Of a stretch of 64,000 bases of DNA, positions 45,187-54,021 are shown one piece after another. Position numbers and translations under genes: made by a program. Origin of the DNA: Pseudanabaena biceps (GTDB taxonomy: Bacteria; Cyanobacteriota; Cyanobacteriia; Pseudanabaenales; Pseudanabaenaceae). Position 1 is the stretch's first letter. Each line of letters starts with the position of its first letter. The DNA lies in contig JAATWA010000001.1 in NCBI GenBank assembly GCA_013361095.1, forward strand, positions 186,001-250,000, in the 5' to 3' direction. The notes beneath the pieces were generated by a model. The model was not told where the DNA came from. It saw only the letters and a list, made by a program, of their open reading frames with translations, and ran no database searches.

Positions 45187-45223
45187 ATACAGTGGCAGCT
45201 AAGCGCCCACTGTATCTACTCAG
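45179..45223. terminator. Palindrome covering the ctaA stop
   Basis: 17-bp perfect arms CTGAGTAGATACAGTGG around 11 nt; TAG 45184-45186 lies in the left arm. Confidence 0.85.
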
Positions 45224-45235
45224 CAATATTTTTTG

Positions 45236-45262
45236 TCTCAAAATGGCATTGCCATTTTGAGA
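45236..45262. repeat. Compact palindrome in the ctaB leader
   Basis: 13-bp arms TCTCAAAATGGCA around one T. It may be a terminator or an operator-like site upstream of ctaB. Confidence 0.7.
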
Positions 45263-45306
45263 TTTGGCTTAATGCCATCCTCGAAGTATTTTAGGAGTCA
45301 TGCACA

Positions 45307-46320
45307 ATGCAACAAACAGCAAATCCAGAAATTACCAGTTCAGAAAGTATTTTTGCTGGAGTTAATCCACCTGCATTGACTCGCAACTGGCGCGATGTCG
45401 CTCAAGACTATATCGCGCTAACTAAGCCGCGCATTATCGTTTTGTTATTAATTACCACCGCAGGGGCGATGTGGATTGCCTCGGCGGGAGAGGTTGATTT
45501 ACTTTTAATGTTTGTTACGGTTTTAGGCGGGGCGATCGCGGCTGCTTCGGCAAATACGATTAATTGTTTTTATGATCGCGATATTGATGCCAAGATGGAA
45601 CGCACCAGTTGGAGACCTCTACCATCAGGCAGAATTCATCCCCGTGATGCTCTAGTTTTTGCGATCGCCCTTGCCATCATTTCTTTTAGCTTATTAACAG
45701 TCTATGCAAATTTATTAGCAGCTTGCCTAGCCATGTCAGGGATCGCCACCTATGTCGGTGTTTACACTATCTGGCTGAAGCGTTCTAGCACTCAAAATAT
45801 AGTGATCGGTGGTGCAGCAGGTGCGATCCCACCTCTAGTTGGGTGGGCGGCTGTGACTGGTGAACTGAGTTGGTCAGCATGGGTACTATTTGCGATTATT
45901 TTTGTGTGGACTCCGCCACATTTTTGGGCATTGGCACTGATGATCCGCGATGAATATGCCAAGGTGGGTGTACCGATGTTACCTGTAGTTAAGGGGGTTG
46001 AAGTAACTGCTAACCAAATTTTGTTATATACCTTGTTGATGGTTCCTGTGTCTTTGTTGCTGGTATATCCTTGCAATGCGATGGGGGTTGTTTATGGAGT
46101 TTCGGCAATTATTTTGGGTGGTGCATTTATTTACAAAGCAATGCAGTTACTCAAAGAACCCAGCGATCGCAATGTGGCTCGTTCTGTATTTAAGTATTCG
46201 ATTCTTTATTTAGCGCTTCTTTGTGTAGCGATGGGAGTTGATAGTATTCCGATCGCGCATATTTCCAGCCAGCAGGTGATTGCTTTGCTGCAATCAACAA
46301 GCATTCATGTTAGGGCATAA
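45307..46320 (+). CDS. ctaB: Protohaem IX farnesyltransferase (CtaB/CyoE)
   Basis: 337 residues, nine predicted helices. Farnesylates haem B to haem O. The two Asp-rich motifs are [18 protein letters not shown] and the later loop around [33 protein letters not shown] is the typical start. Works directly before CtaA. The cytochrome oxidase subunit genes, often adjacent, are not in the window. Confidence 0.96.
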   Translation: MQQTANPEITSSESIFAGVNPPALTRNWRDVAQDYIALTKPRIIVLLLITTAGAMWIASAGEVDLLLMFVTVLGGAIAAASANTINCFYDRDIDAKMERTSWRPLPSGRIHPRDALVFAIALAIISFSLLTVYANLLAACLAMSGIATYVGVYTIWLKRSSTQNIVIGGAAGAIPPLVGWAAVTGELSWSAWVLFAIIFVWTPPHFWALALMIRDEYAKVGVPMLPVVKGVEVTANQILLYTLLMVPVSLLLVYPCNAMGVVYGVSAIILGGAFIYKAMQLLKEPSDRNVARSVFKYSILYLALLCVAMGVDSIPIAHISSQQVIALLQSTSIHVRA

Positions 46321-46327
46321 AACCGAA

Positions 46328-46364
46328 ACAGTGAGAGGCGGCGCTTCGCGCCGCCTCTCACTGT
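46328..46364. terminator. Perfect palindrome after ctaB, 17-bp arms, TTC loop
   Basis: Core AGAGGCGGCGC-TTC-GC. It begins 8 nt past the stop and is paired with the next palindrome. Confidence 0.9.
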
Positions 46365-46365
46365 A

Positions 46366-46404
46366 TAAAAAAGAAGGCAGCGCTCCGCGCTGCCTTCTTT
46401 TTTA
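46366..46404. terminator. Terminator-like palindrome between ctaB and gltX
   Basis: 18-bp perfect arms, core AAGGCAGCGC-TCC-GCGCTGCCTT with A6/T6 tracts on both sides. Suits both convergent genes. Confidence 0.92.
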
Positions 46405-46412
46405 ATCAATAC

Positions 46413-47852
46413 TTAGGAACCTTTCAAAGCCCGTTGTAGACGAGTTAAAGCCAAACCTTTTTGATGTAAAAGTACGAATGAAGGAATGATTTCGGGGCCA
46501 TGCAGATCGCCAGTGAGTGCAGCGCGTAAAGGCTTCATCACCATTCCTTTCTTGACACCTTGAGACTTAGTGACAGTTTTAATGATTTCTGCTGCACTCT
46601 CAGCATTTAGCTCAGAAGTTTCCTTGAGCGCATTAATAAGAGCCTCCATAATTCCTGCGATCGCATCGCCTTGGAGGGCATTCTTAGCCTCTTCTGTATA
46701 TTCTTCAAATTCTATAAAGAAGAATTTACTAATCGTGGCGGCATCGGTGAGTCTGGTTAAACTAGGCGCGATCAATTTAGTGAGATCGAGCAGCCATTGC
46801 CGATCACAAGTTTCTAAGTCATAACCTGCTTCCTTTAAAAATGGAATCAGGCGATCGCATACATCTTCCGTTGGGAGACTGTGCAGGTATTGGCTGTTGA
46901 TCCAATTCAGTTTGTCCCAGTCAAATCTTGCGCCAGCCTTATTTACGCGATCAAAGCTAAAAATTTGCGCTGCTTCTTGAAGACTAAATAACTCTTTACC
47001 GTCACTAGGTGACCATCCCAAGAGCGCCATGTAGTTATTAAAGGCTTCAGGAATGTAACCCATATTCCGAAATTCCCAAACTGAAGTTGCACCATCCCGT
47101 TTAGAGATTTTTGCGCCCTGTTGATTGAGAATTAGGGGCGTATGCCCAAACTGGGGGGGAGTTGCGCCCAGAGCTTCATAAATCAAAATTTGCTTAGCAG
47201 TATTAGCGATGTGGTCTTCACCGCGAATGACTTGGGTAATCTGCATATCGATGTCATCGACAACCACCGCAAAGTTATATAGGGGTAAACCAATTTTGCC
47301 CTGTTCATCAACACGGGCGATCACCATATCGCCGCCCAAGTCACTGCTACTCCAAGATACATTGCCCCGTACTAAGTCATCCCACGCCACAGTCCTTGGT
47401 TCTTCGATGATGAAACGAATTACAGGGCGACGACCTTCAGACTCAAAGGTTTGGCGCTGCTCATCGGTGAGATGGCGGTGGCGATTGTCATAACGGGGGG
47501 CTTGTTTGTTAGCTTTCTGAGCTTCTCGCATTGCTTCTAGCTCAGCCTCAGAGCAGTAACAAAAATAGGCTTTCTTTTCAGATAGCAGCTTCTCTACGGT
47601 CGCCACATAGCGATCGGTGCGCTGGGTCTGAAAAAAGGGGCCTTCATCAAAGTTGATCCCCAACCATGCTAGGCCTTCTAAAATATTTTGGGTGTATTCA
47701 TCCTTAGAGCGATCGCGATCGGTATCTTCGACTCGGAGGATAAATGTGCCGTGTTTATGACGAGCATATAGCCAATTAAATACAGCAGTGCGGGCTGTGC
47801 CTATGTGCAAGTTACCCGTTGGACTTGGTGCAATGCGAACTCGAACAGACAT
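46413..47852 (-). CDS. gltX: Glutamyl-tRNA synthetase
   Basis: 479 residues, class I synthetase. HIGH motif in APSPTGNLHIGTARTA, KMSKS counterpart in GAKISKRDGATSV. The C-terminal anticodon-binding part is complete. Cyanobacteria normally use one non-discriminating GltX to load both tRNA-Glu and tRNA-Gln, with GatCAB correcting the latter; glutamyl-tRNA also feeds tetrapyrrole synthesis. Confidence 0.97.
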   Translation of the reverse strand: MSVRVRIAPSPTGNLHIGTARTAVFNWLYARHKHGTFILRVEDTDRDRSKDEYTQNILEGLAWLGINFDEGPFFQTQRTDRYVATVEKLLSEKKAYFCYCSEAELEAMREAQKANKQAPRYDNRHRHLTDEQRQTFESEGRRPVIRFIIEEPRTVAWDDLVRGNVSWSSSDLGGDMVIARVDEQGKIGLPLYNFAVVVDDIDMQITQVIRGEDHIANTAKQILIYEALGATPPQFGHTPLILNQQGAKISKRDGATSVWEFRNMGYIPEAFNNYMALLGWSPSDGKELFSLQEAAQIFSFDRVNKAGARFDWDKLNWINSQYLHSLPTEDVCDRLIPFLKEAGYDLETCDRQWLLDLTKLIAPSLTRLTDAATISKFFFIEFEEYTEEAKNALQGDAIAGIMEALINALKETSELNAESAAEIIKTVTKSQGVKKGMVMKPLRAALTGDLHGPEIIPSFVLLHQKGLALTRLQRALKGS

Positions 47853-47919
47853 GAATTTAGTGAACGTTATAAAGCTTAATTATCCTGCATTATGAAACTG
47901 TTTTGGGTTTTTCTAAATG

Positions 47920-47974
47920 AAACCAATTTTGGGGTTTTCAGCGCCTTCGGTGCTGAAAACCCCAAAATTGGTTT
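47920..47974. repeat. Perfect palindrome, 23-bp outer arms, TTCG centre
   Basis: AAACCAATTTTGGGGTTTTC arms, centre GCGCC-TTC-GGTGC. Lies 3' of the GGDEF-EAL gene and upstream of gltX. Confidence 0.9.
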
Positions 47975-48001
47975 TTAATAATGAGAGCGCCAAACGCTGT
48001 A

Positions 48002-50125
48002 TCACTCATCCTTTGCTGCGACTCGTCTCGATGACTCATTAGAGTGAATCCATTCCGTCGCCATTTTACTGTCTAGGGGATGGGAGATAAAAAATCCTTG
48101 CACCTCAATACTACTGCCACCTAGACTTTCAAAATAATCCAACTCTTGCGCCGTCTCTACGCCTTCGATCACAACTCCCATGTCAAGCGTTGTTGCTAGT
48201 CGTAGGATTGACTGCACAATTCTTTGGCTTCTCTTATCTGAAAATATTTTATTGGTAAAGCTCCGATCTATTTTTAAAACATCAATTGGTAGATTTTGGA
48301 GATAGTGAAATGATGAATATCCAGAGCCAAAATCATCAATATATACCTGCATACCTAGCTCACGCAATTGCTCAAGTTTTTGCGATGAAACTTCAACATT
48401 TTGCATCAGCATAGTTTCAGTGATTTCTAGCTTGATCAGTTTGGGAGATACTTGTTTTGTTTGGATTATGGATTGAATGCGTTCAACAAAATCCAATTGT
48501 GTTACTTGCAAGGTAGAAACATTAACACTGATAGTGATGGGAGGCAAATTAGGAAAGCTTTTTTGCCAGTTAAGTAATTGCTCACAAGCATTTTCTAACA
48601 CCCAATAACCGATTTCGATAATTTCGCCTGTTTCTTCGGCAATCGACAAGAAATCTTGTGGTGTAATTAGCCCTCGCGATGGATGCCACCAGCGCAGTAA
48701 TACTTCAAAGCCAGTTAACTGATGCTGATATATAGAAACAATCGGTTGATAAACTAAATAAAATTCTTGACGTTCAAGAGCCATTCTGAGGTCGTTTTCC
48801 AGTTGCCAAGTTAACTTAGGCTCTTGATTAATTTCATCGCAAAATAAAGCTTGCTTTCCTCTGCCAATTTTTTTAGCATAATTAACAGCAATATTAGCAT
48901 CTCTCAAGATTTCATTGGCATAAATATAATCAGGATTACTAACAACAATACCAATATTGGGTGACAAGAAAAACGTCTCATTACCAATTACTAGGGCTTG
49001 ATTTAAAGATTCTAAAATTTGATCGGCTAATCTAGTAACAGGTTCTAAATCCTCTATGTTTTCTAATAAAACAGTAAACTTAGCACTATCAATTTTAGAT
49101 ATACTTCTGTCAATATTACGATAGTTACTGAGGCGATCGCTGATTTCTACTAGTAATTGATCACCTACTGAGTTGCCAAAGGTTTCACTGGCGAGAGTAG
49201 CGCGTTCGCAGTCTATCAATAAGACTGCAAATTTACAGTCTAGATCAGTTTGTGATTTAGCAAATGCTAAATCTAGTAAATCTATAAACGATTCACGGTT
49301 TGGTAAACCTGTTAATGGATCATGTAATTGGTTGTAATGTAATTTTGCAGTTACCTGATCTAGTTCTTCGCGAATTGCATTCGACTTAGTTAATAATTGC
49401 ATTTGATGAATGGCGATCGCTAATTGAGTGCCAGATTTTTCTAAAAATTCAACTTCCCACTCTTCCCAAGGACGGGCTTGTTTGTATTGATGCACAATTA
49501 TCAATCCCCAAGGCTGCCTACCTCCAGGAATCACAGTGGCGATCGCGGAATGAATATCTCTTTCGCGCAAAGTTTCTATTGCTTGGCGATCGCCTATAAA
49601 TCCATCCAAATCATCAATGTCATCAATGACACGACTCATACATTTTTGATAGCTTTCTAGCCACTCTAGACTAGTGTAGATAGATGGTAGGTGACATCCT
49701 CGTAGCGATCGTTCCAGATTTTTGACAAACTCATATTCAATAGTTTGTTCTTGCTGAGTTGATAATCGATAAACGATTACTTGATCAACTTGTAATAGTT
49801 GGTAGATTTCTAAAACAATAGTTTCTAGTAATTCTTCTAAGTTAATCGATTGCTTTAATCTCGCAAAAATCAATGCTAATAATGTATAAATCTTATCTTC
49901 ATTGTGCAAAGTGATATTAGGAATATCTTTATCAAACTGTTTTAATTTTTTATTGAGCTTGAGTACTTCTTGTTCTAATGCTTCAACATAACCTCCCAAA
50001 TAAGTCACTATCTTTTTAGCATTCTGTAATTCATCTTTCTGAGATTGGGGCAAAGTCTCGTATTCACTAATGCGATTTATAGCATCAAGCATTGACGACA
50101 GAGCATCAGAGAATTCTTCTTGCAT
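48002..50125 (-). CDS. GAF-GGDEF-EAL cyclic-di-GMP protein with degenerate GGDEF
   Basis: 707 residues. An N-terminal coiled coil, GAF ~80-235, GGDEF-fold ~255-430 and EAL ~440-690. The GGDEF loop reads KIDSAKFTVLL, losing every catalytic residue, so this half should not make c-di-GMP. The EAL half keeps EVLLRW, SVNVS, ITETML, IDDFGSGYSSFHYL and LKIDRSF, so phosphodiesterase activity is likely. The GAF may bind a bilin or small ligand; no canonical chromophore Cys is obvious in ECMSR-like context. Cytosolic sensor lowering c-di-GMP is the best reading. Confidence 0.92.
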   Translation of the reverse strand: MQEEFSDALSSMLDAINRISEYETLPQSQKDELQNAKKIVTYLGGYVEALEQEVLKLNKKLKQFDKDIPNITLHNEDKIYTLLALIFARLKQSINLEELLETIVLEIYQLLQVDQVIVYRLSTQQEQTIEYEFVKNLERSLRGCHLPSIYTSLEWLESYQKCMSRVIDDIDDLDGFIGDRQAIETLRERDIHSAIATVIPGGRQPWGLIIVHQYKQARPWEEWEVEFLEKSGTQLAIAIHQMQLLTKSNAIREELDQVTAKLHYNQLHDPLTGLPNRESFIDLLDLAFAKSQTDLDCKFAVLLIDCERATLASETFGNSVGDQLLVEISDRLSNYRNIDRSISKIDSAKFTVLLENIEDLEPVTRLADQILESLNQALVIGNETFFLSPNIGIVVSNPDYIYANEILRDANIAVNYAKKIGRGKQALFCDEINQEPKLTWQLENDLRMALERQEFYLVYQPIVSIYQHQLTGFEVLLRWWHPSRGLITPQDFLSIAEETGEIIEIGYWVLENACEQLLNWQKSFPNLPPITISVNVSTLQVTQLDFVERIQSIIQTKQVSPKLIKLEITETMLMQNVEVSSQKLEQLRELGMQVYIDDFGSGYSSFHYLQNLPIDVLKIDRSFTNKIFSDKRSQRIVQSILRLATTLDMGVVIEGVETAQELDYFESLGGSSIEVQGFFISHPLDSKMATEWIHSNESSRRVAAKDE

Positions 50126-50485
50126 GAGATTATGATTGGTTAAGGATTAATCTTTACAAGTACAGTAAATTAATTATATTAGGAATATTTTCACTTAAAG
50201 TGTTACAAAATACCTTAAGTGAAAACTATAGTCTATTGAGGCTTTCTTACTCCCTTCCAAGTGAATGATTAGGGTTGCTCCGCGGAGCCGCGCAACCCTA
50301 ATCATTCACTTTATAACCCATATTCTTTTAGTGGGAAAGGAGTAAAACTTAGAAGAGCTAAGATCTTTGACGTACGCCACAGATCTTAGGGTTTTATATT
50401 TAATTGCACCCAGCTACTTAAAAGAGAATTTCCAATAAGTGGTGTTATGAGACGATAGCGTCAACTTGAAGTTTTGAATTCCGCC
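50126..50485. other. Intergenic region with a MITE-like element
   Basis: 360 bp without a gene. Contains the leader of the GGDEF-EAL gene, the element 50246-50346, and a weaker hairpin near 50355-50395 (CTAAGATCT ... AGATCTTAG). Transcription of ycf51 ends into it. Confidence 0.8.
50246..50346. mobile_element. MITE-like element with terminal inverted repeats and a central palindrome
   Basis: About 101 bp. The left end CTTACTCCCTTCC and right end GGGAAAGGAGTAAA form near-perfect inverted repeats. Central palindrome 50259-50311: 20-bp arms AAGTGAATGATTAGGGTTGC with a GC-rich centre; these arms match 13629-13689. No coding capacity. The mobile interpretation is inferred. Confidence 0.65.
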
Positions 50486-51001
50486 TTAAGCTGGAGAAAT
50501 TTCACTAAACTTATCAGCAAAAATTTCAATCTCTAAATTGGGATCATCTCGCAAACTTAGCGATCGCTTAACCCGACCAAGATAGAGTGGCTTCGAGAGT
50601 CCTTCTTTGGGATGGACGACGGTTCTAGCATAAATGGTTAACTGCTCTTGTCCTTGGTTGTTGCGACCTGATGAAAACAAGTTGCTACTAGCTTGTTTTA
50701 AGGTTGCTTCTAGTTCTGCGGGAGTGATGGTAGGTGCAACAGCAATTGTGGCGTGAGATCCAAAGTGATCGTAGACTAACTTAAATGGAACTGCGCCTTC
50801 AACGGATGAGCGAGTGATGGGTTCAAAACTTAGGGAAAACAGACCTACTAGCAGGACAACAGAAAATAGGGTAGCTCCCACCATTCGATAGCGCCAACTC
50901 CATTGAAAAGCTATAGCTAGCCCTGTAATCAAAGCGCAAATCAGTACAAACACGCCCATAACTTGTGCGAGTTGACCAAATAAAGCAGGCGTTAGCGACA
51001 T
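50486..51001 (-). CDS. Ycf51 family protein (DUF2518)
   Basis: 171 residues. Two N-terminal helices (LAQVMGVFVLICALITGLAIAF; MVGATLFSVVLLVGLFSLSF) are followed by a soluble domain with TITPAELEATLKQASSNLFSSGR. This matches the plastid/cyanobacterial Ycf51 family, function unknown. A MITE-like element lies 3' of it. Confidence 0.85.
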   Translation of the reverse strand: MSLTPALFGQLAQVMGVFVLICALITGLAIAFQWSWRYRMVGATLFSVVLLVGLFSLSFEPITRSSVEGAVPFKLVYDHFGSHATIAVAPTITPAELEATLKQASSNLFSSGRNNQGQEQLTIYARTVVHPKEGLSKPLYLGRVKRSLSLRDDPNLEIEIFADKFSEISPA

Positions 51002-51097
51002 AAATTATCTTTTGTGAAAATTACAAAATAACCAATAAAGTAATTTTACAGTGCTTTGCCCTGTCATAAGTAGCTCGGCATAGTTATAAACCAAACC

Positions 51098-51140
51098 CAG
51101 ATTGCCGTGCTGCCCGCTACGCGGGCGGCACGGCAATCTG
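51098..51140. repeat. Palindrome, 20-bp arms, TAC loop
   Basis: CAGATTGCCGTGCTGCCCGC arm, one T-G pair, loop TAC. Upstream of ycf51. Confidence 0.9.
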
Positions 51141-51153
51141 AGTTTTAAGTTTA

Positions 51154-51254
51154 CTTACTCCCTTCCTAGTGAAAAATTAGACGTGGCGTCGCGAAGCGCC
51201 GCCACGCTAATTCTTGGTTTTATATGTCTATTTCTTTGGCGGGAAGAGAGTAAG
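51154..51254. mobile_element. MITE-like element, second copy of the TIR family
   Basis: 101 bp, same length as 50246-50346. The ends CTTACTCCCTTCC and GGGAAGAGAGTAAG are inverted repeats. The central hairpin (AATTAG ... GTGGCG ... GAA ... CGCCAC ... CTAATT) has a bulge and a mismatch. Confidence 0.65.
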
Positions 51255-51284
51255 AAAGCGAAAAGCACTGTAGTTGTATGCAGA

Positions 51285-51385
51285 TAGGCGTAACTCAATA
51301 TAAAACCCAAAGAAGCTGATTTGCCCGAGAAGCAGGCAAATCAGCTTCTTTGGGTTCTGGTTTTTATTATGCCAAGGTACTTAAA
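51285..51385. repeat. 101-bp dispersed repeat with palindrome, copy 2
   Basis: Counterpart of 22079-22179, about 93 of 101 bases identical. Its last base is the A of the first possible trhO ATG, so the repeat forms the gene's upstream region. The stem has two mismatches beside the loop. Confidence 0.9.
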
Positions 51386-52242
51386 TGCGATGTAAACTAA
51401 CACTTATAGCTATAGATTTAGCGATCGCTGACGAGATCATGGATAGAACCAAACAATACCAAAGACTGCAAGCCCAAATTGACCAGACAAGCGAAAATAT
51501 TAACCACGATGTAGTGACAGTCAATGATCAGCACGATCAGATGGTAGTAGTAGCAGCTTTTTATCATTTTACTTACCTCGCAGATTATGAGGCTATGCAA
51601 AATCCTCTTAAGGAATTTTGCGAAATCCATCAACTTAAAGGCACAATCTTATTAGCTAAAGAAGGAATCAACTCCACGATCGCAGGTAGTCGCAACGCGA
51701 TCGATGCGTTACTAGCTTACTTACGAAATGATCCTAGACTTAGCCAACTAGAACATAAAGAATCCTACTGTGCAGGAATTCCATTTCAAAGGATGAAAGT
51801 CCGCCTCAAGAAAGAAATAGTCACCTTAGGCGTTCCTAATATTGACCCTAACCAACAGGTGGGAACCTATGTCGATCCTCATGAGTGGAATCAATTAATC
51901 ACCGATCCTGATGTAGTTGTGATTGATACGCGCAATAACTACGAGGTCGAATTTGGCACTTTTAAGGGCGCTATTAATCCTAATTTAGAAACCTTTGGCG
52001 AGTTTCCTAACTATGTAAAAGAGCAACTAGATCCCAGCAAACATCAAAAAATTGCCATGTTCTGTACTGGTGGTATTCGTTGTGAAAAAGCTAGCGCCTA
52101 TATGCTTTCCCAAGGGTTTAGCGAGGTATACCATCTCAAGGGTGGCATTCTCAAATACATCGAAGAAGTTCCCACCGAAGAAAGTACTTGGGAAGGTGAA
52201 TGTTTTGTCTTCGACGATCGCGTCAGTATCGACAAGATCTAA
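51385..52242 (+). CDS. trhO: tRNA uridine(34) hydroxylase TrhO (rhodanese-like)
   Basis: Up to 285 residues. TrhO makes 5-hydroxyuridine at tRNA position 34. N-terminal acylphosphatase-like domain ([33 protein letters not shown]), then rhodanese domain with the active cysteine (~227) in [17 protein letters not shown] and [12 protein letters not shown]. Starts are ambiguous: ATG 51385 touches the upstream repeat; ATG 51439 ([10 protein letters not shown]) or 51541 ([10 protein letters not shown]) fit homologue lengths as well. The stop lies in a palindrome. Confidence 0.92.
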   Translation: MRCKLTLIAIDLAIADEIMDRTKQYQRLQAQIDQTSENINHDVVTVNDQHDQMVVVAAFYHFTYLADYEAMQNPLKEFCEIHQLKGTILLAKEGINSTIAGSRNAIDALLAYLRNDPRLSQLEHKESYCAGIPFQRMKVRLKKEIVTLGVPNIDPNQQVGTYVDPHEWNQLITDPDVVVIDTRNNYEVEFGTFKGAINPNLETFGEFPNYVKEQLDPSKHQKIAMFCTGGIRCEKASAYMLSQGFSEVYHLKGGILKYIEEVPTEESTWEGECFVFDDRVSIDKI

Positions 52243-52279
52243 AAGAAAGGCTCAGCGCAAAGCGCTGAGCCTTTCTTTT
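52241..52279. terminator. Perfect palindrome at the trhO stop, 18-bp arms, AAA loop
   Basis: Core GGCTCAGCGC-AAA-GC, arms AAAAGAAA with T-run exit. The TAA of trhO overlaps its first bases. Confidence 0.93.
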
Positions 52280-52283
52280 TGCC

Positions 52284-52310
52284 TGTGGCGCACGCGCAGC
52301 GTGCGCCACA
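52284..52310. repeat. Perfect palindrome, 12-bp arms, GCA loop
   Basis: TGTGGCGCACGC arms. Lies 9 nt from the purH stop, so it probably serves that convergent gene. Arm type shared with 60177-60220. Confidence 0.88.
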
Positions 52311-52318
52311 ATCTCTCT

Positions 52319-53881
52319 TTAGTGCAAGAAGTGACGTAAGCCTGTAAACACCATGACTAAGCCCAGCTCATCAGCAGCCTTAATGGAGTCCGCATCGCGC
52401 ATACTGCCCCCCGGTTGCACAATCGCTTCAATGCCAGCCGCCGCCGCCGTCCGCACCGAGTCATCAAACGGGAAAAATCCATCACTGGCAAGAACCGCGC
52501 CTTTGACCTGCTCGCCTGCTTGATCGAGGGCAATCTTGGCGGAGCCGACACGGTTCATTTGTCCAGCACCGACACCAATCGTAGTTAAGTTTTTGGTAAT
52601 CGCGATCGCATTAGATTTGACATGGCGACTGATTTTCCAAGCAAAAATGAGTTCTTGTAGCTGCTCTGGAGTTGGCTGCTTCTCAGTCACAACTCTCCAA
52701 TCCGCAGGATTAACTGGCTCATCATCGGATTTTTGAACTAGCATCCCACCTGCGATCGTTTTCACAGTTTCAGAGGAGCCATACTTAAGGTCAGGCAGCA
52801 CTAATACACGCAGATTTTGCTTCTTGCCTAAAATCGCCGCCACACTTGGCACACAGGCAGGAGCGACTACACATTCCAAGAATGTTTTAGATAGTTGATT
52901 TGCAGTTTCTTCATCAATGGGACGATTGAGCGCCACAATGCCGCCAAAAGCTGAAGTGGAGTCCGATGCAAAAGCTTTTTGATAGGCTTCGGCAATGGTC
53001 GGCGCGATCGCCACACCACAGGGATTATTGTGTTTAATGATCACCGCACAGGGTTGATCATCACCAAATTCGGCAATAATTGCACGAGCCGCTTCTAGGT
53101 CGAGCAGATTATTAAAGCTAAGTTCTTTACCTTGCAATTGTTGCGCGGCTGACCAACCTTTGGGAGTTGCGCCCACTTGATACCATGTGGCAGGTTGGTG
53201 AGGATTTTCGCCGTAACGCAAAGGCTTAGGATTATTGCAAAGCAATGTATAGGAAGAGGCGAGAGATTTGTCTAGGGCAGGTTTTTGGAGATTAGATTGA
53301 GCTTCTAGATATTCAGCGATCGCCTTGTCGTAGGACTGAGTATGTTGAAAAGCCGCGATCGCTAATTTTTTGCGAAATTCTAGAGTGGTCTCACCATTGT
53401 TTGCCTTCAGCTCATCTAATAGCTCTGCATATTGGCTAGGGCTAGATAAAATGGCGACATGGGCATAGTTCTTTGCCGAAGCCCGAATCAAAGTGGGGCC
53501 ACCAATATCAATATTTTCGATCGCGTCTTCGAGGGTGACATCAGGCTTAGCGATCGTTTCTGTAAAGGGATAAAGATTGACTACCACAATTTTGATTGGT
53601 TGAATGGCATTATCTTCCAAATCCTGTTGATGCTCAGGTAATTCCAATCTTGCCAAAATGCCCCCGTGAATGCGGGGATGTAAAGTTTTGACCCTACCAC
53701 CGAGGATCTCAGGTGCGCCTGTATAGTCCGAAACCTTGATGACTTCAAGTTCTGCTGCCTTGAGTGCCTTAGCAGTCCCACCACTACTAATTAACTGAAA
53801 GTTGTAAGTAGTTGATAGCTCACGGGCTAGGTCGAGGAGTCCTGTTTTGTCGGAAACACTCAAAAGAGCAAGGGATTTCAT
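52319..53881 (-). CDS. purH: Bifunctional AICAR formyltransferase/IMP cyclohydrolase
   Basis: 520 residues. Last two steps of IMP synthesis. N-terminal cyclohydrolase ~1-200 (SVSDKTGLLDLAREL, GGRVKTLHPRIHGGIL, NLYPF); C-terminal transformylase with RYGENPHQPA, IIKHNNPCGVA (catalytic Lys-His), and SDGFFPFDDSVRTAAAAGI. Full length. Third purine-pathway enzyme in the window, but separately transcribed. Confidence 0.97.
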   Translation of the reverse strand: MKSLALLSVSDKTGLLDLARELSTTYNFQLISSGGTAKALKAAELEVIKVSDYTGAPEILGGRVKTLHPRIHGGILARLELPEHQQDLEDNAIQPIKIVVVNLYPFTETIAKPDVTLEDAIENIDIGGPTLIRASAKNYAHVAILSSPSQYAELLDELKANNGETTLEFRKKLAIAAFQHTQSYDKAIAEYLEAQSNLQKPALDKSLASSYTLLCNNPKPLRYGENPHQPATWYQVGATPKGWSAAQQLQGKELSFNNLLDLEAARAIIAEFGDDQPCAVIIKHNNPCGVAIAPTIAEAYQKAFASDSTSAFGGIVALNRPIDEETANQLSKTFLECVVAPACVPSVAAILGKKQNLRVLVLPDLKYGSSETVKTIAGGMLVQKSDDEPVNPADWRVVTEKQPTPEQLQELIFAWKISRHVKSNAIAITKNLTTIGVGAGQMNRVGSAKIALDQAGEQVKGAVLASDGFFPFDDSVRTAAAAGIEAIVQPGGSMRDADSIKAADELGLVMVFTGLRHFLH

Positions 53882-54021
53882 AGGTCGCGTAACGTCATAA
53901 TTTTCTAAGCTATTCTATAGCACTCCTCAATCATTTGTTATTCTAGGTACATCGTAAAGCGCTCATAGTTTTAACAAAGCCTAAATTCACCAGTCACCAC
54001 TACTGCACAGTATCTATCGCA

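Larger units (their letters stand above)
51002..51384. other. Intergenic region made of three palindromic elements
   Basis: 383 bp without a gene. It holds palindrome 51098-51140, the MITE-like element 51154-51254 and the dispersed repeat 51285-51385, leaving no unique trhO leader. Confidence 0.85.

Noticed and set aside
50246..51385. Insertion sequence with its own transposase
   Set aside because: No open frame with transposase features exists in or near the MITE-like elements or anywhere in the window.
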